A DNA stretch of 5,440 nt from Alphaproteobacteria bacterium (GTDB taxonomy: Bacteria > Pseudomonadota > Alphaproteobacteria > RS24): contig JAPPQG010000017.1 in assembly GCA_028816945.1 (NCBI GenBank), forward strand, positions 1 through 5,440. The letters run 5' to 3'. The translations under genes and the position numbers were made by a program. The notes under the pieces are model-generated. The model saw only the letters and a program-made list of their open reading frames with translations, was not told the origin of the DNA and did no database searches. Shown piece by piece: positions 1 to 5,440 of this stretch. How positions within the stretch are numbered: position 1 is the stretch's first letter; each line of letters opens with the position of its first letter.

Positions 1-4
1 TAAT

Positions 5-886
5 TTAGAGCGTAATTTCTAATCGGCGTATTGTCGCCATGACATAATGGCGGGTCAGCGCCCATGTCATTATTATAGCAATAATTGGCACAGTTGCTAA
101 TTTAATATAAAAGACAAAATCCAAAACATTTGGCAGCAAATCTTTGACTAATAAAAAGGCACATATAGCTATAAAATAGCCCATAAAACCCGCCCAAAAG
201 GCAAGTTTTAGGAAATGGAGTTCAAATTGGCGGGCAATATAATCATCATAGGCGCCGGCTAAATATAACACATCTAATATGTCTCGATTGGCGGCACATG
301 CGGCACGGGTGGCAAAAATAATAACTGTGGCCGCGGCAAGCACAACTAAAAGTAAAATAAAACCACTCAATAGACGCAAGACATTTATGGTTTGCTCTAA
401 TGCGTGTCGCCAACGGCCATGCGTATCTAGTTTTGTACCGGGTGCGACAGTTTTTAAGGCAATGTTTAACAATTCTATATTTAATGGCGTTGCAGGGTCT
501 GGCACAAGATTGATTAAAATTGGCAAGGGTAAATCTTGGCTGACATTGCCTGTGCCAAGCCAAGGCTCTAACAGGGCAATCATTGTTGCTTCGGGCAAAA
601 TTTCTGCATAATGGACGCCGGGTGTTTGTTGGAGGGTTTTTAGCACGGCTGGTAATTGTTCGCTTGCTGTTTGCCGATTATGGTCGATAATTTGCACAGT
701 AAGCGCGCTACTGGCTTGGGTGAGCCAACGTTGTGAGACATTATTGCTAATCAAACTTGCGCCAACTGTCAGGCAGGCTAGAAAACACATAATGGCTGTG
801 ACCATAATAAGGGCCGGACCAATAATACTTCCCTTTGGTAATATGCTTGCACTTTGCAATAATTTAATTTGTTTTTGCTTAAACAT
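5..886 (-). CDS. ftsX: Cell-division protein FtsX, permease-like subunit of the FtsEX complex
   Basis: FtsX is the membrane half of the FtsEX complex. It transmits ATP-driven changes from FtsE to periplasmic activators of septal peptidoglycan hydrolases. The 293-residue product has the family layout: a short cytoplasmic N-terminus with Lys/Gln residues, TM1 at about 21-47, a periplasmic domain at about 48-165, then three more hydrophobic segments at about 170-194, 224-248 and 262-279, and a basic C-terminal end. The segment around residues 195-222 (ATRAACAANRDILDVLYLAG) matches the conserved cytoplasmic loop of FtsX/MacB-type permeases, where 'I..L..LGA' contacts the ATPase. Length is in the normal range for proteobacterial FtsX. 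The ATG lies 1 nt after the ftsE stop codon and is preceded by AGGA, so translation is probably coupled. Primary sequence is weakly conserved in this family, so the identity rests on topology plus the ftsE neighbour, a firm combination. The stop codon is only 4 nt from the window edge, so any downstream partner is unseen. Confidence 0.93.
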   Translation of the reverse strand: MFKQKQIKLLQSASILPKGSIIGPALIMVTAIMCFLACLTVGASLISNNVSQRWLTQASSALTVQIIDHNRQTASEQLPAVLKTLQQTPGVHYAEILPEATMIALLEPWLGTGNVSQDLPLPILINLVPDPATPLNIELLNIALKTVAPGTKLDTHGRWRHALEQTINVLRLLSGFILLLVVLAAATVIIFATRAACAANRDILDVLYLAGAYDDYIARQFELHFLKLAFWAGFMGYFIAICAFLLVKDLLPNVLDFVFYIKLATVPIIAIIMTWALTRHYVMATIRRLEITL

Positions 887-887
887 A

Positions 888-1709
888 TTATCCTGCCTTT
901 ATATTTGTTTCGCCTTGCTGTACCTGTATTTCATCGGCTTTGTTTGTCTGCTCATTTTCATTTTCCCTCCCTTCCTCATTTTCTCTCCCTTCCTCATTTT
1001 TCCTCCCTTTCTCATTTTTCCTCCCTTTCTCATTTCCTTTTGCTACTGGTTTGCGGGATAGAGTTCCTGCTTCAAGGTGCAGGCGCGGATAATCAAACGC
1101 TTGCCATAAATGCTGGTCATGGGTAGCAATGAGTATGGTTGTGCCAAGCTTATTGAGTTCAATAAAAAGCCGCATCAACCGCTTGCCCATTTGTGTATCG
1201 ACATTTCCTGTTGGCTCATCGGCAATAATAATTTGCGGTTGGCTGACAACGGCACGGGCAATAGCGGCGCGTTGCTGCTCGCCACCTGACAAAGTAGAAG
1301 GGGTTGCATCAAGGCAATGACCTAGCCCCACCCAATCTAATAATTCCAACACATTGGCGCGATAATGCGCTTCTTTTTGTCCCGTCACCCGCAAAGGCAA
1401 AGCGGTATTTTCATAAATGCTTAAATGCTCCAAGAGGCGAAATTCTTGGAAAACAACCCCAATTTTGCGTCTTATATTTGACAAAGCGCGCCGTGGCAAA
1501 GTGTCAATATGGTCGCCAAATAATAAAACCCGCCCTTTTGTTGGCCGCTTGGCAAGAAAAATAATCCGCAAAAGCGATGTTTTGCCTGCCCCTGATGAGC
1601 CTGTTAGAAAGTGAAAAGAGCCTTGTCTTAATGTAAAATTGATATCGCGTAAAATGGGCGGGCTGTCGCCATAGGCTAATTCAACATTTTCAAAAGAGAC
1701 AATATGCAT
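888..1709 (-). CDS. ftsE: Cell-division ATP-binding protein FtsE with a repeat-rich C-terminal tail
   Basis: Cytoplasmic ABC ATPase of the FtsEX division complex. From the ATG at 1709 it is 273 residues. The ATPase motifs are complete and in order: aromatic Tyr13, Walker A GSSGAGKT at 37-44, Q-loop Gln88 (VVFQEF), signature LSGGEQQR at 140-147, Walker B IIIADEP at 160-166 with catalytic Glu165, D-loop GNVD at 168-171 and switch His197 (ATHD). The core ends near residue 219, the usual FtsE size (about 220-230). Residues 220-273 are an extra hydrophilic tail rich in Lys, Glu, Asn, Gly and Arg, built partly from four 6-residue repeats (228-251) and probably disordered. An in-frame TTG at 1754 would add 15 residues and overlap lysA by 31 nt. 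I prefer 1709 because the product then begins at the family's usual N-terminus (MHIVSFENVELAYG) and neither start has a clear ribosome site. The gap to lysA is then 14 nt. LolD/MacB-type ATPases are similar, but the adjacent FtsX settles the call. Confidence 0.95.
   Translation of the reverse strand: MHIVSFENVELAYGDSPPILRDINFTLRQGSFHFLTGSSGAGKTSLLRIIFLAKRPTKGRVLLFGDHIDTLPRRALSNIRRKIGVVFQEFRLLEHLSIYENTALPLRVTGQKEAHYRANVLELLDWVGLGHCLDATPSTLSGGEQQRAAIARAVVSQPQIIIADEPTGNVDTQMGKRLMRLFIELNKLGTTILIATHDQHLWQAFDYPRLHLEAGTLSRKPVAKGNEKGRKNEKGRKNEEGRENEEGRENENEQTNKADEIQVQQGETNIKAG
891..894 (-). promoter_or_regulatory. Ribosome binding site of ftsX, inside ftsE
   Basis: The coding strand reads AGGATAATATG: an AGGA core, 4 nt, then the ftsX ATG at 886. 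The ftsE TAA lies between them. Terminating ribosomes are therefore placed on the ftsX start, consistent with balanced synthesis of the two subunits. Confidence 0.6.
957..1028 (-). repeat. Four-copy 18-bp tandem repeat inside the 3' end of ftsE
   Basis: Four in-frame 18-bp units encode KGRKNE, KGRKNE, EGRENE and EGRENE (FtsE residues 228-251). A partial unit (KGNE, 224-227) precedes them and NE follows. The coding strand is almost all purine, broken only by one T per unit in the AAT codon. Neighbouring units are nearly identical in DNA, which points to recent duplication by slippage or unequal exchange. Because 18 is a multiple of three, copy-number change would only lengthen or shorten the tail without disturbing the ftsX start just downstream. 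Confidence 0.9.
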
Positions 1710-1723
1710 GGCGTGCTTTTGGT

Positions 1724-3031
1724 TTATTTTTTCCGTGTGGGTTTTGGCAACCAATGGGCTATGGTTTCTTGTGCTAAAAGCGCATCATAAGTGGGGCGGG
1801 GGCGGGTGAGTGCATATTGTGCGCCATCGACAATTATTTCTGGCGCGCGCAAACGGCTATTATAGTCTGAGCCAAGCACTGCCCCATAAGCACCCGCCGT
1901 GAAAATGGCGAATAAATCGCCCGCTTGTGGCTCTATGAGACGGCGGTCAAGACCTAAAAAATCACTTGTTTCACACACAGGCCCAACAATATCCCAAACC
2001 AATTCAGCCCCTTTATCCGTTTTTGTTGGACTGTTAATGGGGGCAATATGATGATAAGCACCATAAAGGGCAGGGCGGAGCAACTCTGTCATCGCCGCAT
2101 CGACAATAATAAAATTGCGCGCTTTGCTCTTTTTTGTGCGAATAACCGATGTCACCAAAATGCCCGCATGGCCCGCAATCACCCGCCCCGGCTCAATAAA
2201 AATATGACAGCCCATATCGCCAAATTGTTCAGCAATAAGCGCCGCATAGTCTTGCGGTGTGGGTGTATGACTAGCCTCTGTTGCCTGTTCCGCATTTTCA
2301 TAAGCCACGCCAAGCCCGCCGCCTAAATCTAAATAGTCAATTTTATGCCCCTGCTTGCGTAATTGAATCAGCAAGGCGCGGGTTTTATCAAAAGCCGCGC
2401 GAAAGGGGGCGAGGTCGGTAATTTGACTGCCAATATGAATATCAAGCCCGCATGCGGTGATATTTGGCAAAGCGGCGGCTTGCGCAAAAATGGCTTCTGC
2501 GTCTTCCCATGCAATGCCGAATTTTGTTTCTGCTTTGCCTGTGGTAATTTTTGCATGCGTGCCAGCGTCAATATCGGGATTAACCCGCACAGCTATACGG
2601 GCGGTTTTATTTTCCTGTTCGGCAAGTTGAGAAATAAGGACGAGTTCAGCCGCACTTTCAACATTAAAAAAAGCAATATCTGCTTGTAAGGCGGCAATAA
2701 TTTCTGTTGCGGTTTTGCCAATCCCTGAAAAAACAATTTTTTCAGGCGCAATGCCTGCCGCCAAAGCACGGCGCAATTCGCCTTCTGAGACAATATCCGC
2801 GCCCGCGCCCTCTGTGGCAAGCACAGTTAAGACGCTCAAATTTGCATTGGCTTTCACTGAATAGCAAATTGTTGCGTCAAGGCTTTGTAAGGCTTTTGCA
2901 AAGAGCCGATAAGAATGGCGTAAAGTGGCGGCCGAATAGCAATAAAAGGGCGTGCCAATGGCTTGCGCCAATGTAGCAATCGCAACCTGTTCGGCAAATA
3001 ATTGCCCGTTTTTTTGTGTGAAATAATGCAT
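1724..3031 (-). CDS. lysA: Diaminopimelate decarboxylase (EC 4.1.1.20)
   Basis: PLP-dependent enzyme that decarboxylates meso-2,6-diaminopimelate to L-lysine, the last step of lysine synthesis, in the cytoplasm as a homodimer. The 435-residue product is full length for the family. It is a fold-type III (alanine-racemase-like) enzyme: TIM-barrel domain at about 30-290 and C-terminal beta domain after it. Visible motifs are the PLP-lysine motif YSVKAN (Lys60), HIGSQ at 199-203 (His199), the glycine-rich phosphate-binding DLGGGLG at 235-241, EPGR at 280-283, and the C-terminal substrate-site motif GPVCETSD at 350-357, whose Cys353 and Glu354 complete the active site from the partner subunit. GAYG at 381-384 supplies the conserved Tyr382 contacting PLP. 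These DAP-decarboxylase signatures argue against ornithine/arginine decarboxylase relatives. The start ATG lies 11 nt after the lptM stop. No key residue is missing. Confidence 0.97.
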   Translation of the reverse strand: MHYFTQKNGQLFAEQVAIATLAQAIGTPFYCYSAATLRHSYRLFAKALQSLDATICYSVKANANLSVLTVLATEGAGADIVSEGELRRALAAGIAPEKIVFSGIGKTATEIIAALQADIAFFNVESAAELVLISQLAEQENKTARIAVRVNPDIDAGTHAKITTGKAETKFGIAWEDAEAIFAQAAALPNITACGLDIHIGSQITDLAPFRAAFDKTRALLIQLRKQGHKIDYLDLGGGLGVAYENAEQATEASHTPTPQDYAALIAEQFGDMGCHIFIEPGRVIAGHAGILVTSVIRTKKSKARNFIIVDAAMTELLRPALYGAYHHIAPINSPTKTDKGAELVWDIVGPVCETSDFLGLDRRLIEPQAGDLFAIFTAGAYGAVLGSDYNSRLRAPEIIVDGAQYALTRPRPTYDALLAQETIAHWLPKPTRKK

Positions 3032-3042
3032 GGGCCTGCTGT

Positions 3043-3318
3043 TTAATGTCTCGTGTTAATAGGCGTTGCGGGTGCGGGCAAATTAGATTCACTTTGCTTT
3101 TCAGGCGGCAAATGTAAATCGCCGCGCCGCCCGCAAGCAGGGGCTAGCATAAGCACGCATAGCATAAAAACCAGCATATAATGTCTCAACATGTAATGTC
3201 TCAACATGTAATGTTTCGACATATAATGTTTTGGCCTGTCTTGTTTCAACATATAATGTTTCAACATATAATGTTTCAGCCTATTGATATGGGACAGTTT
3301 GAAAGTTAGGCGTGTCAT
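3043..3318 (-). CDS. lptM: Small LptM (YifL/LppL)-type outer-membrane lipoprotein with an HYM-repeat N-terminus
   Basis: This encodes 91 residues from the ATG at 3318, which overlaps the argH TGA as ATGA. The signal core is residues 46-61 (hydrophobic [10 protein letters not shown]) ending in lipobox APAC, with lipidated Cys62. The mature part is only 30 residues and starts [12 protein letters not shown], matching the family pattern Cys-Gly-x-(Lys/Arg)-Gly-x-Leu-x-x-Pro-Pro. The rest is a Pro/Ala/Ser-rich tail. In E. coli, LptM associates with the LptD-LptE LPS translocon and helps it mature; position next to lysA is usual for this family. The odd part is residues 14-48: seven 5-residue units, mostly (L/S/P)-(K/R)-H-Y-M, placed before the signal peptide where relatives have a few residues. 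Translation may really begin inside the repeats: Met43 (3192) gives an ordinary 19-residue signal peptide before the Cys, with GAGA 6 nt upstream. A TTG at 3354 would overlap argH by 40 nt and is unlikely. The identity is good; the start is uncertain. Confidence 0.82.
   Translation of the reverse strand: MTRLTFKLSHINRLKHYMLKHYMLKQDRPKHYMSKHYMLRHYMLRHYMLVFMLCVLMLAPACGRRGDLHLPPEKQSESNLPAPATPINTRH
3175..3279 (-). repeat. Seven-copy 15-bp tandem repeat in the 5' part of lptM
   Basis: Exactly 105 bp make seven in-frame 15-bp units, coding-strand consensus TTGAAACATTATATG. They encode [15 protein letters not shown] (degenerate), [15 protein letters not shown] and LRHYM. On the plus strand the best units contain a 13-bp inverted repeat with 5-bp arms and a 3-bp centre, for example AACAT-ATA-ATGTT at 3248-3260 and 3263-3275 and AACAT-GTA-ATGTT at 3203-3215. 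Variation between units is mostly at the arm ends and centre. Every complete unit carries an ATG. Confidence 0.92.
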
Positions 3319-4712
3319 GTTTTTGTGCCTGTCTTTTGTAAGCGGTCGAGCCAAGCTTCGGCGGCCTGTTTGACATTTTGCGGTGCTGTGCCACCAAAAC
3401 TTGTGCGGCTTGCAACAGCATGTGCGGGATCTAAAAATTGATAAACAGATTCTGTAATATGGCTATTTTCAGCCTGCATATCGGCAAGCGATAATTCATG
3501 CAAAGCGCACGCGCGGCTCTCTGCTTTTGCCACAAGACGGCCTGTAATATGGTGCGCTTCGCGAAATGTCAGCCCCGCTTCCCGCACAAGCCAATCGGCT
3601 AACTCTGTCGCTGTTGAAAATTGTGCGCCCGCCGCGGCCCGCATTTTTTCCTTATCTGGCACAATATGCGCCATTTGGCCGGCCATTGCCGAAAGGCAGA
3701 GGGATAAATTATCAAAAGCATCAAATAGCCCTTCTTTATCTTCTTGCATGTCTTTGGCATAGGCAAGCGGCAGGGCTTTCATCACAATAAACAGACCGAT
3801 AAGGCTTGCAATAATCCGCCCTGTTTTGGCGCGTATCAATTCGGCCGCATCTGGGTTGCGCTTTTGTGGCATAATCGATGACCCCGTAGAATAATTATCG
3901 GGCAATTTGAAAAAGCCAAATTGGGGCGTTGCAAAGAGGATAATTTCTTCCCCCAGCCGCGATAAATGCATGGCTGTCATAGCCGCACAATTCAAACTTT
4001 CTAGCACAAAGTCGCGGTCTGACACACTATCAATGGAATTCGCCATAACCCGTTCAAAGCCTAATGTTGCGGCTGTTTTTTGCCTATCGATGGGGAAAGA
4101 TGTGCCAGCAAGTGCCGCCGCACCCAATGGGGATTCATTGACGCGCTTGCGCGCATCACCAAAACGAGCGCGGTCGCGGGCAAACATTTCCACATAGGCC
4201 AGCAAATAATGGCCGTAACTTATCGGTTGGGCAATTTGCAAATGGGTAAAGCCGGGCATAAGCGTTGCGGCATGGTCGGCCGCTTGGCGTGCTAATATAA
4301 GCTGCAATTTTGCTAATTGCGCGTCCATTTCATCAATGCTTGCGCGGATATAAAGGCGCAAATCAGTTGCTATTTGGTCGTTGCGGGAGCGCGCAATATG
4401 TAGCCGCCCTGCCGCCTCACCAATGCGTTCGCTAAGCCCCGCCTCTATATTCATATGAATATCTTCTAATGTTTTTGAAAAGGTAAATTGGCCCGCCTCA
4501 ATCTCTTTTTCAATCTCATCTAGCCCGCCCAAAATTTGCTTTGCATCGGCGGCTGTAATAATGCCCGTCTCAACTAACATTTGACAATGCGCTTTTGAGC
4601 AGGCAATATCTTGGTAAGCAAGCCGCTTGTCAAAATCAATGGACGCATTTATCTCTTCCATAATTTTATCAGGCCCGACATTAAACCGCCCACCCCATAT
4701 TTTATGTGCCAT
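3315..4712 (-). CDS. argH: Argininosuccinate lyase (EC 4.3.2.1)
   Basis: Cleaves argininosuccinate to L-arginine and fumarate, the last step of arginine synthesis; a cytoplasmic homotetramer of the fumarase/aspartase superfamily. The product is 465 residues, normal for the family, and begins with the typical AHKIWGGRF. Conserved regions forming the composite active site are visible in order: the HxxRSRNDQ-type block around 105-113 (HIARSRNDQ), the block [12 protein letters not shown] at 152-163 with general-acid His157, and the superfamily signature [12 protein letters not shown] at 277-288 with the flexible catalytic serine loop. Lys283 and Asn286 of the signature are present. The C-terminus carries the lyase domain with [10 protein letters not shown]. 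It is the first gene of the minus-strand operon, with a strong ribosome site upstream. Its TGA overlaps the lptM ATG. Nothing suggests damage. Confidence 0.98.
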   Translation of the reverse strand: MAHKIWGGRFNVGPDKIMEEINASIDFDKRLAYQDIACSKAHCQMLVETGIITAADAKQILGGLDEIEKEIEAGQFTFSKTLEDIHMNIEAGLSERIGEAAGRLHIARSRNDQIATDLRLYIRASIDEMDAQLAKLQLILARQAADHAATLMPGFTHLQIAQPISYGHYLLAYVEMFARDRARFGDARKRVNESPLGAAALAGTSFPIDRQKTAATLGFERVMANSIDSVSDRDFVLESLNCAAMTAMHLSRLGEEIILFATPQFGFFKLPDNYSTGSSIMPQKRNPDAAELIRAKTGRIIASLIGLFIVMKALPLAYAKDMQEDKEGLFDAFDNLSLCLSAMAGQMAHIVPDKEKMRAAAGAQFSTATELADWLVREAGLTFREAHHITGRLVAKAESRACALHELSLADMQAENSHITESVYQFLDPAHAVASRTSFGGTAPQNVKQAAEAWLDRLQKTGTKT

Positions 4713-4718
4713 TAGAGA

Positions 4719-4723
4719 CTCCT
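4719..4723 (-). promoter_or_regulatory. Ribosome binding site of argH
   Basis: On the minus strand AGGAG lies 6 nt before the argH ATG at 4712. This is the best Shine-Dalgarno match in the window and fixes the argH start. Confidence 0.8.
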
Positions 4724-4733
4724 ATTAACCCCA

Positions 4734-4761
4734 ATATAACAGATGATAAACCAATTCTTAA
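4734..4761 (-). promoter_or_regulatory. Possible sigma70-type promoter for the argH operon
   Basis: On the minus strand, TTAAGA (4761-4756) and TTATAT (4739-4734) are separated by 16 bp. They resemble -35 and -10 boxes, with four of six matches to TTGACA for the first. Transcription would start near 4727, just ahead of the AGGAG site. Support is motif similarity and position only. A plus-strand TATAAC (4735-4740) overlaps the same -10 and could serve tlpA, giving a shared divergent promoter core. Confidence 0.35.
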
Positions 4762-5363
4762 ATACCATAATGACCGCAACACGCATACTTATTAGGCAAA
4801 GCCCGCCTTTCATGCATAGCATGTGTTTGGGCCTGTGTTCGGCTCTTTTTTTGCTTCTTATCACAAATAGCCCTATTTTGGCAGAGCAAATAGAAGCAAA
4901 AGAGGCATTAGCCAATCTCGTCATCCATGATAAGCCAAAAGACCTGCCTGTGCTTGCTTTTTATACAGAAACGGGCGGGCAAGTCAATTTGCAGGATTTT
5001 CAAGGCCGCGTGATTTTGCTTAATTATTGGGCGAGCTGGTGTGCGCCTTGTCGGGCGGAAATGCCCTCTCTCAATGCCTTGCAAGCACATTTTGCAAAAG
5101 CCCCTTTCACAGTGCTAGCCGTCAGCCTAGACCGTGGCAAAGCGGATGAACCAAAGGCTTTTTTGCAAAAATTGCAAATTAAAAATTTGACCTTTTACCA
5201 TGACCCTGAAAATAAAACCGCCCACGCTTTGAGTGTTTATGGTCTGCCAACAAGCCTATTGATTGATAAAAAGGGACGCGAAATTGCCCGCCTAGTAGGT
5301 GAAGTAGATTGGCACGCGCCTGAAGCACAGCAAGTGATTAGCAATATGCTTAACCCTAAATAA
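4743..5363 (+). CDS. tlpA: TlpA-family periplasmic thiol:disulfide oxidoreductase (membrane-anchored thioredoxin)
   Basis: Thioredoxin-fold protein that probably reduces disulfides in the periplasm; relatives act in cytochrome c or copper-enzyme (cytochrome oxidase) maturation. The longest reading is 206 residues. A hydrophobic segment at about 27-47 (LGLCSALFLLLI) is a signal anchor or signal peptide, with possible cleavage after Ala47. The thioredoxin domain spans about 65-206: VNLQDFQGRVILLNYWASWC leads into the redox motif WCAPC (Cys100, Cys103), and the cis-proline motif is GLPTS with Pro169. The WCAPC motif and the PSLNAL stretch after it are typical of the TlpA/ResA/CcmG group. The start is uncertain. 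ATG 4743 is the outermost, but no start has a clear ribosome site. ATG 4770 (197 residues) would leave room for a promoter and gives a more normal signal region with Arg residues; ATG 4812 is also possible. It lies divergent from argH, a pairing I associate with Alphaproteobacteria. The exact substrate cannot be told, and the symbol is a family-level name. Confidence 0.88.
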   Translation: MINQFLNTIMTATRILIRQSPPFMHSMCLGLCSALFLLLITNSPILAEQIEAKEALANLVIHDKPKDLPVLAFYTETGGQVNLQDFQGRVILLNYWASWCAPCRAEMPSLNALQAHFAKAPFTVLAVSLDRGKADEPKAFLQKLQIKNLTFYHDPENKTAHALSVYGLPTSLLIDKKGREIARLVGEVDWHAPEAQQVISNMLNPK

Positions 5364-5438
5364 CACACTCGTGTGCAACGCACTCGTGCGCAACACACTC
5401 GTGCGCAACACACTCGTGTGCAATTTACTCGTGAAAGA
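5364..5438 (+). repeat. Five-copy 15-bp tandem array of small inverted repeats after tlpA
   Basis: The array begins at the base after the tlpA TAA. Units start at 5364, 5379, 5394, 5409 and 5424: CACACTCGTGTGCAA, CGCACTCGTGCGCAA, CACACTCGTGCGCAA, CACACTCGTGTGCAA and the divergent TTTACTCGTGAAAGA. The first 12 bases of a unit form 5-bp arms around a TC centre, for example CACAC-TC-GTGTG. The core ACTCGTG is constant while outer arm bases vary, often on both sides together. The array may continue past 5440. It has no T-tract, so it is not a classical terminator. Function unknown. Confidence 0.9.
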
Positions 5439-5440
5439 CA

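Noticed and set aside
279..611. Plus-strand open frame of 110 codons opposite ftsX
   Set aside because: It lies entirely antisense to a well-supported gene, has no ribosome site and shows no recognisable protein features.
720..1126. Plus-strand open frames across the ftsX/ftsE junction, rich in Phe/Pro/Leu/Ser/His
   Set aside because: They are antisense readings of the purine-rich ftsE repeat, and the apparent hydrophobic repeats are a by-product.
1710..1754. TTG start for ftsE at 1754
   Set aside because: It would overlap lysA, has no ribosome site, and adds 15 polar residues before the normal FtsE N-terminus.
4811..4823. Isolated perfect inverted repeat CATGC-ATA-GCATG in the tlpA signal-peptide region, with the same 5+3+5 shape as the lptM units
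   Set aside because: A 5-bp-arm palindrome is expected several times by chance in 5.4 kb, and this one is single-copy with no sequence similarity to the arrays.
5364..5438. Rho-independent terminator for tlpA
   Set aside because: Stems are only 5 bp with a 2-base loop, and no run of T follows.
5364..5440. CRISPR array
   Set aside because: Units are 15 bp and directly adjacent with no unique spacers, and no cas gene is in view.
5364..5440. Coding sequence: the array is open in several frames (for example N-T-L-V-C/R on plus, L-R-T-S-V on minus), possibly the end of a neighbouring gene
   Set aside because: A 15-bp repeat without a stop is automatically open. The plus frame does not fit the pentapeptide-repeat consensus, and a minus-strand gene would have to overlap about 90 nt of tlpA. 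Sequence past 5440 is needed.

Overview
The window looks like a chromosomal housekeeping block from an alphaproteobacterium of moderate to low GC (AT-rich by eye, not counted). The taxonomic guess rests on gene order: a divergent TlpA-like thioredoxin gene, then argH, a small LptM-type lipoprotein gene, lysA and ftsE-ftsX. The argH/lptM/lysA/tlpA part of this arrangement is one I associate with Alphaproteobacteria. I cannot name a genus.

Layout. Positions 4712 down to 5 form one tightly packed minus-strand operon, argH > lptM > lysA > ftsE > ftsX. The junctions are an ATGA overlap (argH/lptM), 11 nt (lptM/lysA), 14 nt (lysA/ftsE with the preferred start) and 1 nt (ftsE/ftsX). A 30-bp divergent gap separates argH from the plus-strand gene tlpA (4743-5363). 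All six genes appear intact. No tRNA, rRNA, insertion sequence, prophage gene or CRISPR array is visible, and no gene-free stretch exceeds 300 bases.

How the genes fit together. ArgH performs the last step of arginine synthesis and LysA the last step of lysine synthesis. LptM is a small outer-membrane lipoprotein tied to assembly of the LPS translocon. FtsE and FtsX form an ABC-type complex that regulates septal peptidoglycan hydrolysis. TlpA is a membrane-anchored periplasmic thiol-disulfide oxidoreductase. The operon therefore mixes amino-acid synthesis with envelope and division functions.

The unusual layer is a set of three short-period tandem arrays, all at gene ends. The first is 4 x 18 bp encoding a Lys/Glu/Asn/Gly/Arg tail on FtsE (957-1028). 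The second is 7 x 15 bp encoding (L/S/P)-(K/R)-H-Y-M repeats in front of the LptM signal peptide (3175-3279). The third is 5 x 15 bp directly after the tlpA stop codon (5364-5438), running to the window edge. Units of both 15-bp arrays contain a small inverted repeat. In the third array the arms change in a partly compensatory way between units, which makes it the most interesting non-coding signal here.
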